Positions 15,836 to 30,040 are shown, numbered from the stretch's first letter. The stretch is DNA of 64,000 nt from CBDCYS01 sp965226245 (GCA_965226245.1 CBDDCL010000015.1:186001-250000), one strand, 5' to 3'. Numbers and translations are program-made. The notes: generated by a model from the sequence alone, not told the origin.

Positions 15836-18800
15836 ATGTCAGTGGGCCGTTCCTGCAGAATAGCGTCGGCGTTGCTTTTACTCTCAGCCCAGGCCGCGAG
15901 TCCTCAGTCAGAGGCTCCATCGATAGCGCTGGTCTCCGCGGCGAGCTATGAATCTGACGTGGCGCCCGCATCGTTCGCGAGTCTGTTCGGGGCTAATCTT
16001 ACTGAAACAACAGCCGTCGCTGAGTTGGATGCTCTTGGTCAATTGCCGACCGAGCTTGCCGGGGTAACGGTCGAAGTCGGGGGGCGCCGTTGTCTTTTAA
16101 TCTTAGTTTCTCCTTTACAAATCAACTTAGTTATTCCCGAGGATGTCCCTGTGGGCGACCTGCCCGTGACGGTGAGGTCCAGCGCGGGAGTCGAGCGAGG
16201 CGCGGGCACAGCACGGGTGCGTACAGTAGCTCCGGGGCTGTTCTCCCAGAACGGTTCGGGGCGGGGTCCGGGCGCGATACTTAACGCCGTGACTTTTGCG
16301 CTAGGCCCCTTCGAAGCAGCGAGCCGCGAACTACAGGGAGAGGACCGGCGGACGCGGTTGGCACTGTACGGCACAGGGCTGCGTTTCGCTGGGAACCCAG
16401 GGCGCAAGACGGCCGTCACGAATGCCGCGGCTGCAGTGCGGGTAGAGATGCGAGCGATGGACGGCCGGATTTGGAGACTGCCGGTCGAGTACGCCGGTGA
16501 GGCTCCCGGATTTTTCGGTCTGGATCAGGTCAATGTTGTACTGCCGCCGGAAGCCGCGGGGGCGGGATTAGTGGAGTTTTACCTGAGTGCCGAATCAGCT
16601 TCATCAAATGCAGTTTCAGCGGTCATTCGGAGCGCCGAGCCTCCGCGAATCGACCTGGTGACCCCAACAATGGTCCCGCCGGGATCGCGGATCGAGGTTC
16701 GCGGCGCGGGCTTCGCCCTGGGGACTGCGGGTGGCCGCCCTCGCACGACGGTTCAGGTGACGAGCCCAGAGGGGGTGAGCCTCCAGGTGTCGCCGCTGGA
16801 CCTCCAGGACATAACTCTGCACTTCCTCTTGCCCCCCGTGTATCGACTAGACGGCTCGCTGTATGAGGGAGCTCTGATGGTGTGCGTGACTGTCGATGAG
16901 CAGAGCGTGTGTCAAGAGAATCTTTTGCAGGTTACGGCCCTGCCGGCATCGACCGCGCCGCCCGGTGAAGTCATGGTGTCTTTGACGCTCGACATAGCTC
17001 GCAAGGCGGCGGCGCTCCTCAGAGAGGAGGGCGACGCGGAAGCGGCCGACGCGCTGGAGCGGGCAGCAAATCAAAGAGTTGAGGCTTTGCGAGAAATGGT
17101 GCGCGAGGCCCAACAGGGGCAGACATTCTCAGTTCGGTTGCCGGACGGGAGTGTCGTTGAGACGCCTCTAGATTTGGCCGCGACATTCTCAGTTCGGTTG
17201 CCGGACGGGAGTGTCGTTGAGACGCCTCTAGATTTGGCCGCGCTCTCTCGCCTTGAGAGTGTTCTTGCGATCGCGTTTGCCGAGCAGCAGGCCGCTTTGA
17301 GATCAGCGGACCTTGCACACTCGAAAAGTATCAAGTCTCTTGCTGAGTGCCTGACCGAGAAGGAACGGGAACTTGAAGACGCGAAACGACGTCACGACGC
17401 TGCGGAGAAAGAGTTGACGAATCTGTCTGTGCTATCGCTCGCATCGCTTGTGGCGCTATTGATCGGTAGCTGTTACTTCACAGGCTGCTTGGCCACACCG
17501 ATCGTCGTGGCGAAGGCGATGTTGGTCATCTCCGCAGCATTCACAACGCTGGGTTACGAGCCACTGTTCGACAAGCTAAGCATCGAGCAAGGGCCCAACT
17601 TGCTCACAGAGATTCGGGCGGAGCCTCCCACAGTGACAGTGCTTGGGGGCGCGGAGAAGCAGTTCGTAGTGCAAGGTCGGTTCACGGGTCTGTCGGCCGG
17701 CGTAATCACCGTAGAAGTCATTGAGAGAGCGATCGTTGACATTCTTACTTTGGGTATGGCGAATATTGCGTCCTCACCAGCAACGAAACCACTAGAGAAA
17801 GCAGTGGTTAGTATCGCCAGTGGCGTGGCAGATCTGATCTTCGACAAAATCGGGCTCGACCTGCTGTCCCGAAACGTCGAAGGTGATCTGGATCAGTGGG
17901 TGGAACTGGGCGATGCCTCCGTAGTCGCGCGAGCCGGAGATGGTACGGTAGCCCGCGTGCAGCTCCGCTGTGATGCTGAACCAACGAAGGCCTTTGGACT
18001 GAATACGGGCCGTGAAGAGTTCGATCTGCAGATGATAAACGAGAACTTTCTGCTGTTCCCGGATCGCGTCCGGCCCCCCGCCGGAGTAGAGGTCCTCGTC
18101 AATCGCGCCTACAACCCGGAATTGACGATCGGAAAGTATAGCTATCGGCCCGACGAAATTGTCCGAATCATGGGCGTTCTGTTCGCGCCGTTGAGTGAGG
18201 TGAGTACGCTAGTTTTGGATCCGCGCGGTGGCGTCATTGCATTCACCGGGGTCACGGATCGAGCCGGTTCGTTCCAGGAGTCCCTACCCCTCGATGAAGG
18301 GAAGCCCCGCGGCTCGTATCGTGTGGAGAGCACTGTCGCGGGGATGGACGGAACAGTAGTGTCGTTCTTCGAGGTTGTGGAACCAGGCGATGGACCACCC
18401 GAGCCAGCGGTGATCTTAGTTGCGACGGACACGTCGCGTTACGTACCGGGGGACAGCTTACGCGTATACGTCCGGACAACTGCTGGAGAGGGTATTAGCC
18501 AGGAGTATGCCCTGATGCTGCGATTTACTTCCGAGGCGACAGGATCTCACTACTACTTGTACGACGACCCGACGGACCAAAATCGTTGGTTGCACACAGG
18601 CGTGCAGCCCGCGTGGGTAGGGGTTCCCGAAGACAGAGAGTTTGTGATCCCGGGGCCTGGGGAGCCGCCGGCCGAGATTAGCCAGGACACTCCCTCGGGG
18701 CGTTTCGTGGTTACGGCATATTTCTCGGAGATCGGGCAGAACTTCGCGGTTGGTGCGGCGGCTCGGACTGCTGTGTTGATCCAGACTCCCCAACCAGAAG

Positions 18801-19162
18801 GTCAGTGCTTTATAGCGACAGCTGCTTTTGGACCGTCCGCGCCGGCGGTGAGGATTCTGCGACGGCTGAGAGATGAGCAGTTGGTTCAGAGCCAATGGGG
18901 GAGAGAGCTTGTCGCGTTCTATTACCGGATTTCCCCGCCTGCCGCACGTTTTATCGAAGCGAACCGCCCGGCACGTTTTGGGGCATCGTTACTACTCTTG
19001 CCGATCGCTTCGCTGGCTTTGCTAAGCGTTACGGTGCACCCGGTGGCGGCTGCCCTTGCGGCACTTTTATATGTCTGGGTGATCGTGATGACGGCTCGTA
19101 GACTTGGCCGAAGTTTACGCCGGAAGACGAGCCGTCGGAGTGGAGAGACTTCCAGCTCGTAG
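15836..19162 (+). CDS. Giant secreted multidomain protein, TIGR03437-like start and C-terminal CFI-box region
   Basis: A 1108-residue protein with a signal peptide (1-24). Residues about 28-265 resemble the Solibacter TIGR03437 domain (LVSAASYESDVAPASFASLF, SPLQINLVIP, LYGTGL). An IPT/TIG-like sandwich follows (PRIDLVTPTMVPPGSRIEVR), then a helical stretch (385-540) interrupted by a 20-residue motif present twice in tandem (TFSVRLPDGSVVETPLDLAA). After a hydrophobic segment (about 540-580) and further beta domains, the C-terminus has CFIATAAFG followed by a helix and two membrane-like stretches. The CFIATAA motif marks the C-terminal region of many large exported proteins. Function is unknown; surface display is inferred. 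It ends at a strong terminator at 19241. Confidence 0.75.
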   Translation: MSVGRSCRIASALLLLSAQAASPQSEAPSIALVSAASYESDVAPASFASLFGANLTETTAVAELDALGQLPTELAGVTVEVGGRRCLLILVSPLQINLVIPEDVPVGDLPVTVRSSAGVERGAGTARVRTVAPGLFSQNGSGRGPGAILNAVTFALGPFEAASRELQGEDRRTRLALYGTGLRFAGNPGRKTAVTNAAAAVRVEMRAMDGRIWRLPVEYAGEAPGFFGLDQVNVVLPPEAAGAGLVEFYLSAESASSNAVSAVIRSAEPPRIDLVTPTMVPPGSRIEVRGAGFALGTAGGRPRTTVQVTSPEGVSLQVSPLDLQDITLHFLLPPVYRLDGSLYEGALMVCVTVDEQSVCQENLLQVTALPASTAPPGEVMVSLTLDIARKAAALLREEGDAEAADALERAANQRVEALREMVREAQQGQTFSVRLPDGSVVETPLDLAATFSVRLPDGSVVETPLDLAALSRLESVLAIAFAEQQAALRSADLAHSKSIKSLAECLTEKERELEDAKRRHDAAEKELTNLSVLSLASLVALLIGSCYFTGCLATPIVVAKAMLVISAAFTTLGYEPLFDKLSIEQGPNLLTEIRAEPPTVTVLGGAEKQFVVQGRFTGLSAGVITVEVIERAIVDILTLGMANIASSPATKPLEKAVVSIASGVADLIFDKIGLDLLSRNVEGDLDQWVELGDASVVARAGDGTVARVQLRCDAEPTKAFGLNTGREEFDLQMINENFLLFPDRVRPPAGVEVLVNRAYNPELTIGKYSYRPDEIVRIMGVLFAPLSEVSTLVLDPRGGVIAFTGVTDRAGSFQESLPLDEGKPRGSYRVESTVAGMDGTVVSFFEVVEPGDGPPEPAVILVATDTSRYVPGDSLRVYVRTTAGEGISQEYALMLRFTSEATGSHYYLYDDPTDQNRWLHTGVQPAWVGVPEDREFVIPGPGEPPAEISQDTPSGRFVVTAYFSEIGQNFAVGAAARTAVLIQTPQPEGQCFIATAAFGPSAPAVRILRRLRDEQLVQSQWGRELVAFYYRISPPAARFIEANRPARFGASLLLLPIASLALLSVTVHPVAAALAALLYVWVIVMTARRLGRSLRRKTSRRSGETSSS
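17122..17241 (+). repeat. Perfect 60-bp in-frame tandem duplication
   Basis: Bases 17122-17181 are repeated exactly at 17182-17241, adding 20 codons (TFSVRLPDGSVVETPLDLAA twice). With no silent difference between units, the event is recent or homogenised. Confidence 0.95.
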
Positions 19163-19240
19163 AGAGCAACCTGAACGGAGAGCCTCGGCCAGTTAGGTTT
19201 CGCTCTCGGGTGTAGGGCAACATTTGCAACCAGAAGCAGC

Positions 19241-19275
19241 AAGGCCCTGGATTTCTCCAGGGCCTTTGGAATTTT
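19241..19275 (+). terminator. Rho-independent terminator, possibly bidirectional
   Basis: Stem AAGGCCCTGG / CCAGGGCCTT with a short loop, then TTTGGAATTTT on the plus strand, ends the 15836 gene. The same stem lies just after the 5S gene on the minus strand. Confidence 0.75.
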
Positions 19276-19279
19276 AATC

Positions 19280-19391
19280 GGGCGGCGTCCTACTCTCCCA
19301 CGCAGTCGCCCGCGCAGTACCATCGGGGCTGAGGGGCTTAACGGCCGTGTTCGGGATGGGAACGGGTGTGGCCCCCTCGCTATGGCCACCC
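19280..19391 (-). rRNA. rrf: 5S ribosomal RNA
   Basis: The minus strand begins TGGCCATAGCGAGGGGGCCA, contains CCGTTCCCATCCCGAACACG and closes with GGGAGAGTAGGACGCCGCC, all standard 5S segments. It is the last gene of the rRNA operon. Ends are accurate to a few bases. Confidence 0.9.
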
Positions 19392-19705
19392 GAAGTCCGT
19401 TGATCCGTTGAGCCGTTGAGCCGTTTATCCGTTTCTTCGATTGGCAACTCCTGAGTCTGAACGGGGCTGCCGCGATACGGAAAAAAACGTTCAACCAAGC
19501 AACGGATGAATATTGAAGGGCTGGTGGGCAACCTAAAGCACCTTAGGCTGCTGAGATCGCCGACAGCGTTCGCTGTTTCGAGCGTTGTGTTTCGCGTTCG
19601 TTGTCGCTTCCGCCGCTGAGCGATGTCTTCGATCCGAAAAACGGATCAACAGCTCAACGGCTCAACCGAACAACGTAATTAAACCCCATTCCTCTCGGGG
19701 TAGAT
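19392..19705. other. 23S-5S spacer with imperfect inverted repeat
   Basis: TTGATCCGTTGAGCCGTTGA (near 19399) pairs imperfectly with GGATCAACAGCTCAACGGCT (near 19644). The arms bracket the middle of the spacer and may form an RNA-processing stem. No gene is visible. Confidence 0.4.
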
Positions 19706-22681
<2,976 letters not shown>

Positions 22682-22849
22682 AAATCTACCCGGAAAGGAA
22701 TCCGGGTTCTACGCTCGTTAGAATCCCCGTCACACCCGGCAACCCAATCCCCGCCTGCCCATCCCCTCGCGGTTCACGGCTGACGTTCCTGGCTTCCGAG
22801 CACTACGGAGACCCGGCGATCTCAAAATAAATGTGCCCTTCAATATTCA

Positions 22850-22864
22850 ATTGTCAAAGATCGG
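22850..22864 (-). promoter_or_regulatory. boxA-like antitermination site in the tRNA-23S spacer
   Basis: The minus strand reads GATCTTTGACAATTG, matching the leader copy at 25181-25195 and close to the boxA consensus TGCTCTTTAACA. Confidence 0.55.
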
Positions 22865-22974
22865 CTGAAACTGCCTCGGCAAGTTTCAGATGTCAGTTCT
22901 GAGTCCTCGGTTCCGCGTACTGAAGTTAGTATCGAAAATTAGTATCGAGAACTCACATCTGAAGCCTGGGTTAC

Positions 22975-23051
22975 TGGTGGGCCTGGCTGGAGTTGAACCA
23001 GCGACCTCATCCTTATCAGGGATGCGCTCTAACCAACTGAGCTACAGGCCC
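22975..23051 (-). tRNA. ileT: tRNA-Ile (GAT)
   Basis: A 77-nt cloverleaf with acceptor GGGCCTG, D-arm GCTCAGTTGGTTAGAGC, anticodon loop CTGATAA (anticodon GAT), T-arm GGTTCAACTCC and encoded CCA. It is the second tRNA of the 16S-23S spacer in the direction of transcription. Confidence 0.97.
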
Positions 23052-23157
23052 GAACCGCCTTCCGCCGCGAAATCAAGTCCAGCGCTAAAAGGAGTCTCTA
23101 CCCCCCTTTATAAGGATGCGGACCCGCAGGCTGACGCCCGCGGCTCTGTCGCTGTGC

Positions 23158-23233
23158 TGGTGGAGCTGATCGGGTTCGAACCGACGACCTCCTGAATGCA
23201 AATCAGGCGCTCTCCCAGCTGAGCTACAGCCCC
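23158..23233 (-). tRNA. alaT: tRNA-Ala (TGC)
   Basis: A 76-nt cloverleaf with acceptor GGGGCTG, D-arm GCTCAGCTGGGAGAGC, anticodon loop TTTGCAT (anticodon TGC), T-arm GGTTCGAACCC and encoded CCA. It is the first tRNA after 16S, so the order is Ala then Ile. Confidence 0.97.
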
Positions 23234-23479
23234 TTGTGACGTAACCAGCCAGTAACGGAGCCGGTCGTTGGAAGCCTAGACAAGGAGCCTAGACAACTCC
23301 ATTCACAAGACCAGCCCATCAAAAATGAGGCCGGTTGGACGCGCCCCCGCCGCCTGGCGGCGAGGGAATCAATTCGTGAGACTATTCCGGTCAAGAGAGC
23401 GTCGGAACGTTGGAGCCGAACGACTTGCCGCTTACAGAGTCAAAACTACAAAACTCACGGACATCGACCCACGTTCTCT

Positions 23480-25026
<1,547 letters not shown>

Positions 25027-25180
25027 TTTTGTCACCTAACCCCTCTCGAGCATCCACCCTGGCGGGCTTCGCTCTCCAGGCCGGCAGCGCTTTCACGCTC
25101 CCGGTACGGCCAGGTTATGTCGCAGAGTTTCGTTCCGACTAAAACTCGGAATCGTCTATAACGAACTGCACGTCCAACCT

Positions 25181-25195
25181 GATTGTCAAAGATCA
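25181..25195 (-). promoter_or_regulatory. boxA-like antitermination site in the rRNA leader
   Basis: The minus strand reads TGATCTTTGACAATC, about 155 nt upstream of 16S, near-identical to the spacer copy at 22850. Confidence 0.6.
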
Positions 25196-25467
25196 GTGCC
25201 GCTGAAGATCGCCTCCCGGCACGGCTCGGATCCTGGAAACCCAGAAACCTCGCCAGCCGAAATCCCTTCCGCGACCGGCCTCCAACTCGTTTTGGCGACA
25301 AGCTGCCTTCCGCGAACTAACTTCGCCCGCACATCAAGCGCCAAACTGTAGAGTTGTCAAAAAATCAAGCAGACCCTGGATGCGATGGTGGAAGACTCCG
25401 TTACGACCGGTCTGCCCGACTGAATTGGCACGCGCCCGGACACGAAGGCCCCAACGCATACTCACGT

Positions 25468-25496
25468 AGTGTATCACCTTATCGGAGGGCAGGCAA
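25468..25496 (-). promoter_or_regulatory. Candidate rRNA operon promoter
   Basis: On the minus strand TTGCCT (25491-25496), 17-bp spacer, TACACT (25468-25473). A second -35-like TTGACA lies at 25354-25359 without a good -10. A run of five GGG tracts (25617-25635) lies about 120 bp upstream. Confidence 0.4.
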
Positions 25497-25665
25497 GGAA
25501 GTTTCAAATTATTTTCGAGGCTTGGCCGGGCTGTTGGGCCGCGCCGACCCTTCGATCCGCGGCAGTCGGCTTCGATGCTGGTAGGCACTGTGGGCCTGGA
25601 GACACCACGAAGCGGTGGGTGGGTGGGTGGGTGGGTTGCTCCAGTTTTCGATCGCGGGCGGCACG

Positions 25666-25763
25666 GACGAGCCACGTTCACGTGGCTTGTTGTTGTTAGG
25701 CCGGTCCTTTTAGGGCCGGTTAGCAAGCCCCCCACTTGTTCTTCAGCCCGTTTCAACGGGCTT
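25666..25763. repeat. Triple-hairpin palindromic repeat, copy 1 (solo)
   Basis: Three hairpins in a row: AGCCACG/CGTGGCT, CCGGTCC/GGGCCGG, AGCCCGTT/AACGGGCT. The same trio occurs at 30265 and 47245, there followed by a conserved leader and ORF which are absent here. Confidence 0.85.
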
Positions 25764-25997
25764 CAACTTCTGAATTCGGGCTCCGTCCCCGAATGAGCCG
25801 GCGGCCACCGGCCCAGGCGCAAACATCCGGTTGCCCCCGGTGATCGCCTCATGGGACGTTATGAGACTAGACGCCGCGGGCGAAACGGGGACGGGAGCCG
25901 TGGGTGTCCGCGGCCTCTGCGCTACAAGCTTGCAAACACGCGGACTGGGTTTGCCCGGCAAGAAGCCCCAACGGCCGCCAAGGCGGCATGGCACGCG

Positions 25998-28775
25998 TCA
26001 CGATTGAGGCTGTTCCGGTTTTCGCTCGCTTACCTCTGCCTTCTTGCGGATGCGTTCCGCTACGTCATGCCCCACTTCCAGAATCTCTCGTGCGGCGCGC
26101 GGTTTCTGACCCATGTAGAGGCGCAGGCCGACTTCGAGCGGCTCGAGCGCTTCGAGAGCAGGTGAGTTGCGCAACAGTTCAAGAGCATCTTGTGCGAAGC
26201 CGGCTCCTGCCGCCTCGATGAGAAAGTCGGTCGCTCCGGTGCTCGCGTCGTCGTTGTTGGGTACTGCTTTGAGAAGCGGCATTGCTTCTGCAAACGCCTC
26301 CTTCCACTTCCCTTGCCAACCGAGAAACCTCACGAGCAAGCCCACGACGTGCCAGTCATCGCCTGACTCGGGTAGAGCTTTACGTAACATTTTTTCGGAG
26401 CGTTCGTGCCCCGAACTCATGTCATCGCCACGCATCGCCCACACTATGTTCAGACTCATGACGCCGAGCGCGTAGCAACCCAACGAGTAGACCTTCCGGT
26501 AGACCTTCTCCGCCTCTTCGTAGCGTTTCAGCCTCTTGTACAGGTCCCCCAGCTGCACGCACGGCCAAGGTTGCGCCGGGTCCAGCTCCGTGGCCTTGCG
26601 ATAGGCTTCCTCGGCCTCTTCGTAGCGCTCTAGCTTTTCGTGCAGTAGCTGCCCCAAGTGTCCCCACGCCCAGGCGTACTCCGGGTCCAGCTCCGTGGCC
26701 TTACGATAGGCTTCCTCGGCCTCCTCGTAGCGCTCCAGCTTCTCGTGCAGCAGCTGCCCCAGCTGCGCCCACGGCCAGGCGTACTCCGGGTCCAGCTCCG
26801 TGGTCTTACGATAGGCTTCCTCGGCCTCTTCGAAACGATCCATCTTCTCGTGCAGTAGGTGCCCCAGCTGCGCCCACACCCAGGCAACCTCCGGGGCCAG
26901 CTCCGTAGCATTGCGATAGGCTTGCTCGGCCTCTTCGTAGCGCTCCAGCTTCTCGTGCAGCAGTTGCCCCAGGAGCGCCCACGCCCAATCGGACTCCGGG
27001 TCCAGCTCCGTAGCCCTTCGATAGGCTGCTTCGGCCTCTTCGTACCGCTCCAGATTCTGGTGCAGCAGCAGTCCCAGAAGCGTCTGCGCCCAGGCTAACT
27101 TCGGGTCCAATTCCGTAGCCTTTCGATAGGCTTCCCGGGCCTCTTCGTACTGCCCCAGCTTCTCGTGCAACAGCATCCCCAGTTGCATCCAAGCCAAGGA
27201 GTTCTTCTGATCGAGCTCCAATGCCTTGCGATAGGCTTCGTACGCCTCTTCGTAACGCTCCAGTTTCTGGTGCAGCAGCCACCCCAGCCGTGCCCACGCT
27301 TTGGGACTACTCGGGTCCCGTTCCACTGCCTCCCGGGCGGCTTCCTCGCTCTCTGGAATTCCCGCAGGCTCCTTTGCCGCCGCATCCTTCATCGACTCAT
27401 CGGCGATTGGGGCAGTTGCCGCGTAGGACTTGTAGAGTTCCAGCACGGGTTGTGGAACGTCGGGAGCTTCGAAGAATGCCTGCGGCGTCGCCTCCAAGAT
27501 CTTGCTCCCTAATTCGGGTTTCGATGCGTGTTGTATGAGTTCCCGGTAGGCCCAGTAATGAAGCTCTCGCTGCAGCGGGGGCAGACCGCACGCTTCTTCC
27601 GCGAGCCCGATGCCGGCCTCTACGAGCTGTCCTTCCTCATAGAAGTTGGTCATAAACGCCACGGCCGCTCGCACGCGGTATGCCGGATGCCCGCGCCTCC
27701 GCATGAGGTAGTAAATGTTGTAAAGGCGCTCGGCCACCTGATACTGCTTCTTGCGTCCGTTTTCCGCAATCACCTGTACCGCGCCTCGGCCCGCTAGCCG
27801 CCGGAGCAGAGCACTCGCCTTGTTCACATCGATTCGCGCTCTCTGAGCGGCCTCTCTTGCAGTCAGCGGGTCCCATTTGTCCAGCAAAACAGCAAACACT
27901 TTTCGCTCGAGCGCCGGCAGGTTGTCCAGGTGGCTCTTGAAATACTCGGTGTGGTCGTCGATCAGTTGCACAAGCTCATCCATCAGTTCGCGGAAGGACC
28001 TCTTGGCGGCGAACTTCGCGAGGATTATCAGCAGGCGGGGGTTTCCACCCGTAAGTATCTGGATGGGCCTGATTTTCGCCGTTCCCGACTCGTCTCCCGA
28101 TACGGCTTGCCACAGGGTGAGGCATTCCGCCGCGTCCAGCGGTTTCAGTTCGTGTACCGTGAGAAGCTCGAACCAAGCGCGATCGATGCTCTCGATCTCC
28201 TCGAACCGGCTGGTGGCGGTCCCCAGCAGCAGGATTCGAGGCTCGTTTTGCAGGGTGTGGCGAATATCCCAGTCGGAATCGCGGCCGAGTTGCTCGCCCA
28301 AGAGCATGTTCAGATTTTCAACCACCAGCAGGATGTGCTTTCCCTGCTGGTCCGCAAAATCCATTAGTTGCGCCAAAGCCCTTTCGCGAAGCCGTGTTTC
28401 GTCCCGTTCATTCAGCAGCTCGTCGTAGGCCTTGCTCCACCTCTCCTGCCGTGTCTGGTCCGCGAGATGGAGGAGTGCTTCCAGCCAGAACTCACCCGGC
28501 GTACCCACCGCATAGGCCTCTTCGCCAAACACCACGGGGTACCATCTCGAAGCCAGCTCCTTTTCCCTCCGGGCTTCCGCCGCCACCCGCCGCACCAGTG
28601 TCGTTTTGCCACTGCCCCTGGGGCCGACAACCAACTGATGTTGATTGGTGGACCCGCCACTCTCCCTGAGAACCTCGAGAATCAGCTCAAGAGAGGTGTG
28701 GCGGACAACGAACGAGCGGACCAATTCGTCTTCCGCGCGAAAGGCTGGGTTATACTTCATTGCCCCCAAGGACAT
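25998..28775 (-). CDS. AAA ATPase with C-terminal TPR array
   Basis: A 925-residue protein. The ATPase module spans about 1-370 with Walker A GPRGSGKT (51-58), Walker-B-like HILLVVEN (147-154) and a sensor-like LLLGTATSRF; a winged-helix-like segment follows (LTAREAAQRARIDVNKASAL). Residues about 490-760 are eight or so TPR units of 36 residues, each with WAQLGQLLHEKLERYEEAEE-like sequence, nearly identical at DNA level (108-bp period, 26,500-27,320). The architecture recalls STAND-type signalling ATPases with a repeat sensor. It begins directly after the stop of the preceding ATPase gene with no gap, so the two are co-translated. An alternative start is Met6 (MKYNPAF). Function is unknown; sensing or defence is a hypothesis only. 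Confidence 0.75.
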   Translation of the reverse strand: MSLGAMKYNPAFRAEDELVRSFVVRHTSLELILEVLRESGGSTNQHQLVVGPRGSGKTTLVRRVAAEARREKELASRWYPVVFGEEAYAVGTPGEFWLEALLHLADQTRQERWSKAYDELLNERDETRLRERALAQLMDFADQQGKHILLVVENLNMLLGEQLGRDSDWDIRHTLQNEPRILLLGTATSRFEEIESIDRAWFELLTVHELKPLDAAECLTLWQAVSGDESGTAKIRPIQILTGGNPRLLIILAKFAAKRSFRELMDELVQLIDDHTEYFKSHLDNLPALERKVFAVLLDKWDPLTAREAAQRARIDVNKASALLRRLAGRGAVQVIAENGRKKQYQVAERLYNIYYLMRRRGHPAYRVRAAVAFMTNFYEEGQLVEAGIGLAEEACGLPPLQRELHYWAYRELIQHASKPELGSKILEATPQAFFEAPDVPQPVLELYKSYAATAPIADESMKDAAAKEPAGIPESEEAAREAVERDPSSPKAWARLGWLLHQKLERYEEAYEAYRKALELDQKNSLAWMQLGMLLHEKLGQYEEAREAYRKATELDPKLAWAQTLLGLLLHQNLERYEEAEAAYRRATELDPESDWAWALLGQLLHEKLERYEEAEQAYRNATELAPEVAWVWAQLGHLLHEKMDRFEEAEEAYRKTTELDPEYAWPWAQLGQLLHEKLERYEEAEEAYRKATELDPEYAWAWGHLGQLLHEKLERYEEAEEAYRKATELDPAQPWPCVQLGDLYKRLKRYEEAEKVYRKVYSLGCYALGVMSLNIVWAMRGDDMSSGHERSEKMLRKALPESGDDWHVVGLLVRFLGWQGKWKEAFAEAMPLLKAVPNNDDASTGATDFLIEAAGAGFAQDALELLRNSPALEALEPLEVGLRLYMGQKPRAAREILEVGHDVAERIRKKAEVSERKPEQPQS

Positions 28776-30017
28776 CTATCTACCCTCCCTCTTGGCGATC
28801 GGCACGTACGAGAAGCCAAGATGCCGCTTCCACCAGTCCTTCAGCAGCGTTGAGACGAAGACATATCTGTCACCGTCTTTTCGCAGATACCCGTCATGCT
28901 CGAGGATGCCGAGGACAGTACCAAGGACTTCCGCCGGGCGCTCTTCTTCCGCGTCGTGACCCGAAAGAATGCTGCGTGCCGCTTCAGGAGTGAGTCGATT
29001 CCCTACTGCCGCCTCGGTGAGCAGGTCAAGACCAAGGAGATATCGTTCTGGTTCCAGAACCATCCTTAGCCGTTCTTCCATGTGGCTCAGCTCGACGTGA
29101 CCTCGCGTGCCCAGCATGCTGTCTTCATAAACCTCCGCCACCAGTTCGGGAGACACTTCCGCGATGTCCCGCTGGCGGCAGGCGCGGTAGAGATGATCGA
29201 AGAACATCTGCACATGGCCGGGGATGCAGGCGCCGAGGCGATCGAGCATGTGCTCGATTGCCGCTGTCTCCAAGCGCAAGCCGGTTTCCGACGCCAGCGC
29301 TTGCAGGCAGGCGGTCGCCACATCGGGTTCCCACGGTCGTAGCTCAAACGCCGTAAAGGCGTTGAGTGTGCCGCTGAGGCCGGCTTGCCGCACAATCGGT
29401 TCCAGGCCGACGGAGCCGGTAAGAACGAACGTGAGCCTGTTTTGGTGCCGAATTGCGTTGTAACGCAGCCACGAAAGAAAGGCGTCCGTCTGCTGCCGGC
29501 GTTCGGGCGTTGTCTTGTAGTCGGCCCCTTTGAGGAGACGGCTAACAAGAATGGGGACTTCGTCGATGAACAAGACGACGGGCTTGTCGAGCCCCGCCAG
29601 GGTCGCTAGGAGGCGGTCGCCTTTGGCCTGCCAATCCCCGGCAGTCAAGCCACTGCGGAGCGTCACGCTCAGTTCGTCGACCGCAACGGACTCAACCCGG
29701 TCCAGGACGTTGGCGAACACAGTTTTTACCCGCTCCCAAGCTGGTGCGTGGGCGTGTGCGGCTATGCTGATTTCGACGATTGCATCCTGAGGAGAATGGG
29801 ACTTTTGCAGGTCAATGTGAAGACACCACAATTTATCACCCAGGCGTCGGGCGGCTTCTCGCATCAGGCTCGTCTTACCGATACGCCGTTGCGCAACCAA
29901 CCTTAGATGAGTACCTTGCTGCAGATACTCGATGAACAGCTTGACTTCTTTTTCTCGGTTCCAAAAGCGATCTCCTTCGACCCATGTGCCGGGTGAGCGC
30001 TTGAGTTTCTGCGGCAT
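28776..30017 (-). CDS. ORC/Cdc6-like AAA ATPase, first gene of the pair
   Basis: A 413-residue P-loop ATPase. Walker A AQRRIGKTS (42-50), Walker B VVLFIDE (147-153) with catalytic Glu, and sensor LTFVLTGSVG are in order; the MPQKLKRSPGTWVEGDRFWN start resembles archaeal-type ATPases that follow a RIGKTSL P-loop. The C-terminal third has a winged-helix look (LGTVLGILEHDGYLRKDGDRYVF). The start at ATG 30017 follows a strong promoter and palindromic operator at 30041-30104. The next gene starts at the base after its TAG stop. Both proteins are P-loop ATPases of different subtypes, so a two-component ATPase machine is inferred. Confidence 0.75.
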   Translation of the reverse strand: MPQKLKRSPGTWVEGDRFWNREKEVKLFIEYLQQGTHLRLVAQRRIGKTSLMREAARRLGDKLWCLHIDLQKSHSPQDAIVEISIAAHAHAPAWERVKTVFANVLDRVESVAVDELSVTLRSGLTAGDWQAKGDRLLATLAGLDKPVVLFIDEVPILVSRLLKGADYKTTPERRQQTDAFLSWLRYNAIRHQNRLTFVLTGSVGLEPIVRQAGLSGTLNAFTAFELRPWEPDVATACLQALASETGLRLETAAIEHMLDRLGACIPGHVQMFFDHLYRACRQRDIAEVSPELVAEVYEDSMLGTRGHVELSHMEERLRMVLEPERYLLGLDLLTEAAVGNRLTPEAARSILSGHDAEEERPAEVLGTVLGILEHDGYLRKDGDRYVFVSTLLKDWWKRHLGFSYVPIAKREGR

Positions 30018-30040
30018 ACTGTTTCCCCCAACGAATTTGT

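Noticed and set aside
26500..27320. Regularly spaced repeats that could suggest a CRISPR array
   Set aside because: The 108-bp period is in frame with TPR units of a clear ATPase-TPR protein; spacers are not unique.
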